From the NCBI RefSeq assembly GCF_022698145.1, contig NZ_JALDAX010000002.1:124001-188000 (forward strand): DNA of 64,000 bases. The letters are read 5' to 3'. The position numbers were made by a program, and so were the translations under genes. Positions 27,785 to 35,058 of this stretch are shown here, piece after piece; position 1 is the stretch's first letter, and each line of letters opens with the position of its first letter. The DNA is from Streptomyces spinosisporus (GTDB taxonomy: Bacteria > Actinomycetota > Actinomycetes > Streptomycetales > Streptomycetaceae). The notes beneath the pieces were generated by a model that worked only from the letters and a program-made list of their open reading frames with translations, was not told where the DNA came from and ran no database searches.

Positions 27785-28678
27785 ATGGCCCAAGTGCTGG
27801 AAAAGCCCGTGCAGGTGAAGGCGCCGGTCTCCCCCGCCGAGCGCACGGCCCGCCGCCGTACGCTGCTGCAGTGGATCGCCGTCCACGCGCTCGGCGTCGC
27901 GGCCGCGCTGTTCTTCGTCCTGCCCTTCGTGTTCGTGTTCCTGACCTCGCTGATGACCGACAGCCAGGCGCTCAGCCGGGATCTGATCCCGCACACCTGG
28001 CAATGGTCCAACTACCACAAGGTCTTCGACACCCCGGGCTTTCTGACGTGGTGGAAGAACACGCTGATCTACGCCGGCCTCGGCACGGTCCTGACCGTCG
28101 TCTCCTCGATCCCGGTGGCGTACGCGCTCGCCAAGTTCCGCTTCCGCGGCCGCAATCTCTCGCTGATGCTGGTGATCTCGATGATGATGCTGCCGCCGCA
28201 GGTCGTCATCATCCCGATGTATCTGTTCTGGGCGAAGCAGCTGGACCTGTCCGGCACGCTGTGGCCGCTGATCATCCCGATGGCGTTCGGCGACGCGTTC
28301 TCCATCTTCCTGCTGCGCCAGTTCCTGATGACCATCCCGAACGAGTACCTTGACGCGGCGAAGGTGGACGGCTGCGGCGAGCTGCGCACCCTGCTGAGGG
28401 TCGTGCTGCCGATGGCGCGGCCGGGCATCGCGGCCGTCGCCCTGTTCCAGTTCTTCTACGCCTGGAACGACTACTTCGGCCCGCAGATCTACGCGTCGGA
28501 GAACCCCGGCGCCTGGACCCTGTCGTACGGCCTGGAGTCGTTCAAGGGCGCGCACCACACCGACTGGAATCTGACCATGGCCGCGACCGTGCTGGTCATG
28601 GCCCCCGTGATCCTTGTGTTCTTCTTCGCCCAGAAGGCGTTCGTCGAAGGCGTCACGCTCACCGGAGTGAAGGGTTAA
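27785..28678 (+). CDS. csnG: Sugar ABC transporter permease
   Basis: A 297-residue permease with six spans, the partner of csnF. The EAA loop is PNEYLDAAKVDGCGELRTLLRVVLP (about residues 185-210). A basic, alanine-rich N-terminus (PVSPAERTARRRTLLQW) precedes the first span. It starts two bases after the csnF stop, with CAGGTGA as a weak RBS. Confidence 0.92.
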   Translation: MAQVLEKPVQVKAPVSPAERTARRRTLLQWIAVHALGVAAALFFVLPFVFVFLTSLMTDSQALSRDLIPHTWQWSNYHKVFDTPGFLTWWKNTLIYAGLGTVLTVVSSIPVAYALAKFRFRGRNLSLMLVISMMMLPPQVVIIPMYLFWAKQLDLSGTLWPLIIPMAFGDAFSIFLLRQFLMTIPNEYLDAAKVDGCGELRTLLRVVLPMARPGIAAVALFQFFYAWNDYFGPQIYASENPGAWTLSYGLESFKGAHHTDWNLTMAATVLVMAPVILVFFFAQKAFVEGVTLTGVKG

Positions 28679-28684
28679 CCATTC

Positions 28685-30007
28685 ATGAAACTCACCGTGG
28701 TCGGCGGAGGCTCGACCTACACCCCCGAACTCATCGACGGCTTCGCGCGGCTGCGGGACACCCTGCCCGTCGAGGAGCTGGTGCTGGTCGACCCGTCCGC
28801 CGAGCGCCTGGAGCTGGTCGGCGGCCTGGCCCGCCGTATCTTCGCCAAGCAGGGGCACGGCGGCCGTATCGTCACCACCTCCGATCTGGACGCGGGCGCC
28901 GAGGGCGCCGACGCCGTGCTGCTGCAGCTGCGCGTCGGCGGGCAGGCGGCCCGCGAGCAGGACGAGACCTGGCCGCTGGAGTGCGGCTGCGTGGGCCAGG
29001 AGACCACCGGGGCGGGCGGCCTCGCCAAGGCGCTGCGCACGGTCCCGGTGGTGCTGGACATCGCCGAGCGCGTCCACCGCGCCAACCCGGACGCCTGGAT
29101 CATCGACTTCACCAACCCGGTCGGCATCGTCACCCGGGCCCTGCTGCAGGCGGGCCACAAGGCGGTCGGCCTGTGCAACGTGGCGATCGGACTCCAGCGG
29201 AAGTTCGCGCGGATGCTGGGCGTCGACCCGTCCGACGTCCACCTCGACCACGTCGGCCTCAACCACCTCACCTGGGAGACCGCCGTACGCCTGGACGGAC
29301 CCGAGGGCGAGAACGTCCTGCCCAAGCTGCTGGCCGAGCACGGCGACACCATCGCCGGCGATCTGCGGCTGCCCCGGGCCCTGCTCGACCGGCTCGGCGT
29401 GGTCCCCTCGTACTACCTGCGCTACTTCTACGCCCACGACGAGGTCGTGCGGGAACTGCGCACCAAGCCCTCCCGGGCGGCCGAAGTCGCCGAGATGGAA
29501 CGGCAGTTGCTCACGATGTACGGCGACCCGGCCCTGGACGAGAAGCCGGAGCTGCTCGCCAAGCGGGGCGGCGCCTACTACTCGGAGGCGGCGGTGGACC
29601 TCGCGGCCGCGCTGCTGGGAGACCAAAGCAGCGGGCCCGCAGGGCCCTCGGTTGAGGGCGGTGGCGGGAGACGGGTGGGCGGGGGCAGCCCCTACCAGGT
29701 GGTCAACACCTACAACCGGGGCACGCTGCCCTTCCTGCCCGACGACGCGGTCATCGAAGTCCCGGCCGCCGTGGGGCCGAAGGGAGCGCTCCCGCTGGCG
29801 GTGCCGGCCGTGGACCCGCTGTACGCGGGCCTGATGGCGAACGTGACGGCGTACGAGGACCTGGCCCTGGAGGCAGCGCTGCGCGGAGGCCGCGACCGGG
29901 TCTTCCGGGCGCTGCTCGCCCACCCGCTCATCGGCCAGTACGAGTACGCGGACGCCCTGACCGACCGACTGATCGCACACAACCGGGAGCATCTCGCGTG
30001 GGCATGA
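28685..30007 (+). CDS. csnH: Family 4 glycoside hydrolase (6-phospho-beta-glucosidase type)
   Basis: A 440-residue GH4 enzyme. These enzymes use NAD+ and a divalent metal and work by oxidation and elimination rather than simple hydrolysis. The NAD-binding motif is VVGGGSTYTPEL (residues 4-15). DFTNPVGIVTRA, GLCNVAIG and DHVGLNHLTW hold the metal- and substrate-binding residues; the Cys in GLCNV and the His in GLNHLT are typical ligands. It should act on sugars from the importer. About 23 residues (314-336, DQSSGPAGPS to GGGSP) form a glycine-rich insert before VVNTYNRG. Whether it is functional is unclear. Confidence 0.85.
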   Translation: MKLTVVGGGSTYTPELIDGFARLRDTLPVEELVLVDPSAERLELVGGLARRIFAKQGHGGRIVTTSDLDAGAEGADAVLLQLRVGGQAAREQDETWPLECGCVGQETTGAGGLAKALRTVPVVLDIAERVHRANPDAWIIDFTNPVGIVTRALLQAGHKAVGLCNVAIGLQRKFARMLGVDPSDVHLDHVGLNHLTWETAVRLDGPEGENVLPKLLAEHGDTIAGDLRLPRALLDRLGVVPSYYLRYFYAHDEVVRELRTKPSRAAEVAEMERQLLTMYGDPALDEKPELLAKRGGAYYSEAAVDLAAALLGDQSSGPAGPSVEGGGGRRVGGGSPYQVVNTYNRGTLPFLPDDAVIEVPAAVGPKGALPLAVPAVDPLYAGLMANVTAYEDLALEAALRGGRDRVFRALLAHPLIGQYEYADALTDRLIAHNREHLAWA

Positions 30008-30969
30008 CCGCACGTGTCCTCGCCGTCGACGCGGGCAACAGCAAGACCGACGTCGCGGTGGTGGCGGACGACGGAACCGTCCTCGCAACGGCCCGCGGCG
30101 GCGGGTTCAGGCCACCGGTGGTGGGCGTGGAGGCGGCGGTGGACGCCCTCGCCGCCGCGGTGGACACCGCGTTCACCGCGGCGGGGGTGACGTCCGTGGA
30201 CCAGGTCTCCGCGTGCCTCGCCAACGCCGACTTCCCCGTCGAGGAGGAGCAGTTGGCGGCCGCGCTGCACGCGCGCGCGTGGGGCCCGGCCGTCCAGGTC
30301 CGCAACGACACCTTCGCCATCCTGCGCGCGGGCATCACCGAACCGCGCGGCGTCGCCGTCGTCTGCGGCGCCGGCATCAACTGCGTCGGCATGCGCCCCG
30401 ACGGGCGCACCGCCCGCTTCCCCGCGATCGGCCGTATCTCCGGTGACTGGGGCGGCGGATGGGGCCTGGCGGAGGAGGCGCTGTGGTTCGCCGCGCGCGC
30501 GGAGGACGGCCGCGGCGCCCCCACCGCCCTCGCCCGCACCCTTCCGGCGCACTTCGGCTACGACAGCATGCTCGCGCTGATCGAGGCGCTGCACCTGGAG
30601 AAGGTGGCGTACGCCCGCCGTCATGAACTGACCCCGGTCCTGTTCGCCACGGCGGCCGACGGCGACCCGGTCGCCCGCGCCGTCGTGGACCGCCTGGCCG
30701 ACGAGGTGGTCACGATGGCGACGGTCGCCCTGAGGCGTCTCGATCTGCTGGAGGAGGAGACCCCGGTGCTCCTCGGCGGCGGCGTCCTGGCCGCCCAGCA
30801 CGCTCAACTCAACGACGGCGTACGCGACTTGCTGGCGGCCCGGGCCCCGAAGGCGGTGCCCAGGGTGGTCACGGCGAGTCCGGTGCTGGGGGCGGCACTG
30901 CTGGGTCTGGACCTCATGGACGCGCCCCAGGAGGTGCACGAGCGCGTACGGGCGCACTTCGAGGCATGA
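29998..30969 (+). CDS. csnK: BadF/BadG-type sugar kinase (N-acetylglucosamine kinase-like)
   Basis: A 323-residue ASKHA-fold kinase of the BcrAD/BadFG family. The phosphate-1 motif is VLAVDAGNSKTDVAVV (residues 6-21), with VVCGAGINCVG and ISGDWGGGWGLAEEAL further on. It probably phosphorylates glucosamine or its acetylated form from the csn importer. GTG 29998 has GGGAG eight bases upstream; ATG 30004 would give the classic ATGA overlap with the csnH stop. Either way it is translationally coupled. A stem-loop follows the operon. Confidence 0.87.
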   Translation: MGMTARVLAVDAGNSKTDVAVVADDGTVLATARGGGFRPPVVGVEAAVDALAAAVDTAFTAAGVTSVDQVSACLANADFPVEEEQLAAALHARAWGPAVQVRNDTFAILRAGITEPRGVAVVCGAGINCVGMRPDGRTARFPAIGRISGDWGGGWGLAEEALWFAARAEDGRGAPTALARTLPAHFGYDSMLALIEALHLEKVAYARRHELTPVLFATAADGDPVARAVVDRLADEVVTMATVALRRLDLLEEETPVLLGGGVLAAQHAQLNDGVRDLLAARAPKAVPRVVTASPVLGAALLGLDLMDAPQEVHERVRAHFEA

Positions 30970-31027
30970 GCACCGGGAGGCGGCGTACCCCGGGGCGGAA
31001 CCGATCCGATTCCCACGACGTATTGAT

Positions 31028-31055
31028 GGGCAGGGGGTGAGGCGAGACCCTGCCC
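31028..31055 (+). terminator. Stem-loop at the end of the csn operon
   Basis: GGGCAGGG (31028-31035) pairs with CCCTGCCC (31048-31055) across a 12-base loop. No T-run follows, so it is probably only partly effective. Confidence 0.5.
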
Positions 31056-31116
31056 TCCCGCCGGAGGCGACCGGCAGGGATACTTGCGGCGACGGATGAC
31101 CATGGGGGAGGTCACA

Positions 31117-32571
31117 GTGACACACCCGCCGAAGAGCAGCACGGCGCCACCGGGCACCGCCCTGCCCACGATGCCGGCCGTTCCGCCGCAGCCCGGGCAG
31201 GCCGCACCCCCACCGGCCCCGGGCCCCTCCGCCGTGCCCGAGGTGGCCCCGGCCCGCCGCACGGCCTTCGCCGAAGGCGTCGACCGGCTGCGTGAGGCGG
31301 CGACGACGGAGCCCGGACGGCTGCGCATCATCGGCGCATTCGTCGCCCTTCTCGTCGTCGCGTTCGGGGCGGTCACCGCCTGGCAGATGACCGACCGCGC
31401 CTCGGCCGCCGACGACGTGCTCACCCGCAGCCAGCCGCTGAGTTCCGACGCGGCCGACATCTACCGCTCGCTGGCCGACGCCAACACGGCGGCGGCCAGC
31501 GGCTATCTCGCGGGCCCGCAGGAGAAGCCCGAGATGCGCCGGCGCTACGAGAGCGACATCCGCACCGCCGCGACCAAGCTGGTCACGGCGGCGTCCAACT
31601 CCGAGGCGGGCTCCGACTCGGCGAGGACGATCGCCGAGCTCAACAACCTGCTGCCGCAGTACAAGGGCCTGATCGAGACGGCCCGGTCCAACAACCGGCA
31701 GGGCTACCCGGTCGGCAGCGCCTATCTGCGCGCGGCCAACGAGCAGATGCAGGCGCAGATGCTGCCCAAGGCCGAGAACCTGTACCGCAAGGAGAACCAG
31801 CGGCTGCAGTCCGACTACGCCGACGCGAAGTCCTTCCCGTGGGCGGCGATCGGCCTCGGCCTCGTCGCCCTCGGCTCCCTGGCCTGGGCCCAGCGCCGCA
31901 ACTACCTGCGCACCAACCGGGTGTTGAACCACGGCCTGGTCACCGCCTCGGCCGCCTCGGCGGTCGTGCTGCTGTGGCTCGTCGTCGGGCACAGCGTCGC
32001 GCGCGCGGGCCTGAACGACTCCTACGACCACGGCGTCCGCTCGCTGAACGTCCTGCACGACGCCCGGATCGCCTCCCTGACCGCCCGCAGCGACGAGAAC
32101 CTCAGCCTGATCCGCCGCGGCGCGGACACCACGAAGGTCGGCGACGCGACCGTGGACGCCTACGCCGCGGGCTACGACGAGCAGATCGACAAGCTGGCCA
32201 AGTCGCTCGTGCGGGCGGACTCGCTCGCCGACGACTCGGCGGGCCGCAAGCCCGTGACCGACGCGAACGGCTTCATGAAGGCGTGGAAGGACCGGCACGG
32301 CGTCGCCCAGGGCCTGAACGACAAGGGTGAGTACCAGCAGGCCCGTGACAAGGTCATCGGCGTCGGCAAGGATCCGACGAGCGTGTGCTTCGACAATGTG
32401 GACAAGGCGCTCCAGACGGCACTCGGCCACGAGCAGACGGAGTTCAAGCAGGCGGCGGGCGACGGCAAGGACGCGCTGACCGGACTGCCGTACGGCGCCG
32501 CGGTGCTCGCCGTGCTGGGTGCGGCGGGCGCGGTGCTCGGCATCGGGCGCAGGCTTTCGGAGTACCGGTGA
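31117..32571 (+). CDS. glnX: GlnX-like four-TM membrane protein of the PknG sensing locus
   Basis: A 484-residue membrane protein. A proline-rich cytoplasmic tail is followed by TM1 (about 70-92), an extracellular domain of about 145 residues, TM2 (241-260) and TM3 (272-295) close together, a second extracellular domain of about 160 residues and TM4 (458-478). Both extracellular domains look helical. Topology, and a place upstream of a glutamine-binding-like protein and PknG, match mycobacterial GlnX, which links the binding protein to the kinase. GTG 31117 is chosen because GGGGGAGG lies five bases upstream. The name is by analogy of context and topology. Confidence 0.75.
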   Translation: MTHPPKSSTAPPGTALPTMPAVPPQPGQAAPPPAPGPSAVPEVAPARRTAFAEGVDRLREAATTEPGRLRIIGAFVALLVVAFGAVTAWQMTDRASAADDVLTRSQPLSSDAADIYRSLADANTAAASGYLAGPQEKPEMRRRYESDIRTAATKLVTAASNSEAGSDSARTIAELNNLLPQYKGLIETARSNNRQGYPVGSAYLRAANEQMQAQMLPKAENLYRKENQRLQSDYADAKSFPWAAIGLGLVALGSLAWAQRRNYLRTNRVLNHGLVTASAASAVVLLWLVVGHSVARAGLNDSYDHGVRSLNVLHDARIASLTARSDENLSLIRRGADTTKVGDATVDAYAAGYDEQIDKLAKSLVRADSLADDSAGRKPVTDANGFMKAWKDRHGVAQGLNDKGEYQQARDKVIGVGKDPTSVCFDNVDKALQTALGHEQTEFKQAAGDGKDALTGLPYGAAVLAVLGAAGAVLGIGRRLSEYR

Positions 32572-32585
32572 GAGGGGGCGTGAAG

Positions 32586-33629
32586 ATGGATGCACACCGA
32601 CTGGCCCGGCGGCTGCGGACCGGCCTGCGCGGCTGGGGCGGGGTCGGCGCGATGGCGGCCGTGTGCGCCCTGGCCCTGGCCTTCGCGCTGCTGCTGCCCC
32701 ACACCCAGTCCAGCGGTGCCCCGGCCGGCGGTGCCGGGCGCCTCGCCCACGGCACCCAGGCCAGGGCGGAGACCAAGTGCGACAACGGCGCGGCCCCGCA
32801 GGACCAGAGCCTCTCGCCGTCCGGCGGCGGCGCCACACCGGTCGTCGACAGGATCAAGGCCCGCGAGGACAGGCGGCTGATCGTCGGCGTCGACACCAAC
32901 AGCTACCGCTGGGGCTATCTCAACCCGAACAACGCCTCCGGCGCGCTGGAGGGCTTCGACATCGACCTCGTGCACCGGATCGCCAAGGACCTCCTCGGCG
33001 ACCCGAACGCGGTCTCGTTCAAGGCCATCCCCACCAACCAGCGCATTCCCGCGATCCAGAACGACCAGGTCGACATGGTGGTGCGCACCATGACGATCAC
33101 CTGCGACCGCCTCGGCGACGTCGCCTTCTCCGCCCCGTACTTCAGGACCGGCCAGCAGGTCCTCGCGCCGAAGAAGTCGACGATCACCGGCTACAACGAC
33201 ACCCTCGCCGGCAAGAAGGTCTGCTCGGCCGAGGGCTCCACCGCGCTCGACAACCTGAAGGCGGACAAGGGCGGCAAGATCCCCGCCTCCACCGACATCC
33301 GCACCGTCGTGCCCAACCAGCTCGACTGCCTGGTGAAGTTGCAGCTCGGCGAGGTCGACGCGGTGGTCACCGACGGCGCGCTCGCCGCGAGCCAGGCCGC
33401 ACAGGACCCGACGGTGGAGCTCAAGGGCGGCCTGTTCACCGACGAGTACTACGGCGTGGCGATGAAGCGGGGTTCCGACGATCTGGTACGCCAGGTCAAC
33501 CGGACCCTGGAGAACTACGTCAAGGACGGTGGCTGGGCGGACTCGTACCAGAAGTGGCTGCACCCCACCATGGACCAGGACGACAAGAAGTCGGCGTCGG
33601 CGACCCCTCCCGCCGCGCACTACAAGTGA
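32586..33629 (+). CDS. glnH: GlnH-like amino-acid-binding protein
   Basis: A 347-residue family 3 solute-binding protein. Residues 20-42 form an N-terminal membrane anchor or signal (VGAMAAVCALALAFALLLP). There is no lipobox Cys, unlike mycobacterial GlnH. The ligand-binding domain shows LIVGVDTNSYRWGY, LEGFDIDLVHRIAKDL, MVVRTMTITCDR and FSAPYFRTGQQVL, the amino-acid-binding pattern. ATG 32586 fits the RBS GAGGGGG better than GTG 32580. No permease or ATPase gene is nearby, so it is likely a sensor. In mycobacteria GlnH senses aspartate or glutamate outside the cell. The gene lies 14 bases after glnX. Confidence 0.86.
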   Translation: MDAHRLARRLRTGLRGWGGVGAMAAVCALALAFALLLPHTQSSGAPAGGAGRLAHGTQARAETKCDNGAAPQDQSLSPSGGGATPVVDRIKAREDRRLIVGVDTNSYRWGYLNPNNASGALEGFDIDLVHRIAKDLLGDPNAVSFKAIPTNQRIPAIQNDQVDMVVRTMTITCDRLGDVAFSAPYFRTGQQVLAPKKSTITGYNDTLAGKKVCSAEGSTALDNLKADKGGKIPASTDIRTVVPNQLDCLVKLQLGEVDAVVTDGALAASQAAQDPTVELKGGLFTDEYYGVAMKRGSDDLVRQVNRTLENYVKDGGWADSYQKWLHPTMDQDDKKSASATPPAAHYK

Positions 33630-33704
33630 CCGACCATCAGACGTGACCGACCAGCAGACGTAAGAGACCACACCACGGAACACGACAGCAGCGAGAGGTG
33701 ATCG

Positions 33705-35033
33705 ATGGGCGTCACGGACCCCGCCGGGCCGGTGATGGACCGGGACGAGGTGGACCGTGCGCTCGCGCGGCTCGGCGCGGAGCACGAGGCGATCGAGACC
33801 TCGCTCCTCGCCCTGCAGGACCACGCGGGCCGCAGACTCCTGGAGGGCGCGGAGCTCACAGGCATCACCAAGGAGCGCTGGAGCGCGGCAGAGGCGTCGA
33901 TCACCCTGCTGTGGGCCTACTTCGACGCGTACACGGACGCGCTGCGCTCCGCCCGCGAGATCCGCTCCCGGCGCCGCTGGTCCAGCCACGACGACCTGGT
34001 GGAGCTGACGGAGCTGCTGCGCGGCGAGTCCGTCACCATCGCGGACTCCGCCACGGCCACGGCCAACGCGCCCACTCTCATGGTCAATTCGGGCCGGCTG
34101 AGCCGGCAGTTCTCGCTGGCCGGCCTGGTCGAGGTGATGAACGACCTGTACGCGTCCAGCCTGGACATGGTCGTCGCCGCCGACGCGGTCTGGTCGGCGC
34201 TGCCCGCGCGGATCGACTTACTGGCGGCGGAGCTGCAGCGCACCCGCAAGCTCGCCCACTCCGTCGGTGTGCGCCCCGGCGAGCACCCGGCGGGCGACGA
34301 CCTGGAGCGCATCACGCGCGTCCTGACCTCCCTGCGCGAACAGGTGGTCTCCGACCCGCTCGCGTACTGGCTGCCCGCACAGGGCAGTTCGGCGCCCGGC
34401 GGCGGCCGCCCCGACACCACCATCTACGACCGCGAGGCGCGCGCCCTGGAGGAGGTGCGCCGGGAGATCGACGCCGTGCTCACCGTCCGGCAGGACGCCG
34501 AGCAGCGGCTGGTGAAGCTGCGGGACGTGCTCAGCCGCGCCGACCGCACGCTCGCGGAGGCGCGCACCGCGCGCGGTGAGGTGCTGGCGAAGATCGCGGC
34601 CACGGAGGTGCCGGTCGTCAGCGGTCCGGCGACCCAGCTGCAGGAGCAGCTGGCGACGGCCGCCGAGTACCGCAGACACGCGCAGTGGCACCGTCTGTCG
34701 CCGCTGCTGGAGTCGCTGGAGCAGAAGGCGGAGGACGAACTGCTGCGCGCCCGCGAGTCGTTGACCGCCGTGACCGCGCCGCTCGCGGTCCGCGCGGAGC
34801 TGCGCGGCCGCCTCGACGCGTACAAGGCGAAGGTGGCCCGCCACGGTCTCGCCGAGGACCCGTTCCTGATCGAGCGGTACGACGCGGCGCGCCGCATGCT
34901 GTGGAGCGCGCCCTGCGATCTGCGCGTCGCCGGTCAGGCCGTGCTGCGCTACCAGCAGGCGGCCGCCGAGGCGCTGGCCGCCCGCGTGCCGGGGCAGGGC
35001 GGGCCCCAGGACCGCAGGGAGCCCGGAGCGTGA
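33705..35033 (+). CDS. Coiled-coil protein of the PknG locus
   Basis: A 442-residue soluble, mostly helical protein with no signal peptide or membrane span. Residues 230-330 look like a long coiled coil (IYDREARALEEVRREIDAVLTVRQDAEQ...). I do not recognise a known domain. It lies between glnH and the kinase on the same strand, with short gaps on both sides, so it is probably part of the same signalling system. It could be a scaffold or kinase substrate. RBS AGAGGTGA precedes ATG 33705. Confidence 0.8.
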   Translation: MGVTDPAGPVMDRDEVDRALARLGAEHEAIETSLLALQDHAGRRLLEGAELTGITKERWSAAEASITLLWAYFDAYTDALRSAREIRSRRRWSSHDDLVELTELLRGESVTIADSATATANAPTLMVNSGRLSRQFSLAGLVEVMNDLYASSLDMVVAADAVWSALPARIDLLAAELQRTRKLAHSVGVRPGEHPAGDDLERITRVLTSLREQVVSDPLAYWLPAQGSSAPGGGRPDTTIYDREARALEEVRREIDAVLTVRQDAEQRLVKLRDVLSRADRTLAEARTARGEVLAKIAATEVPVVSGPATQLQEQLATAAEYRRHAQWHRLSPLLESLEQKAEDELLRARESLTAVTAPLAVRAELRGRLDAYKAKVARHGLAEDPFLIERYDAARRMLWSAPCDLRVAGQAVLRYQQAAAEALAARVPGQGGPQDRREPGA

Positions 35034-35058
35034 GTGACGAAGGGGGTGCTGTGACGTC

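Noticed and set aside
29710..32838. 1042-codon open frame on the minus strand
   Set aside because: It lies antisense to csnH, csnK and glnX and has a shadow-like composition.
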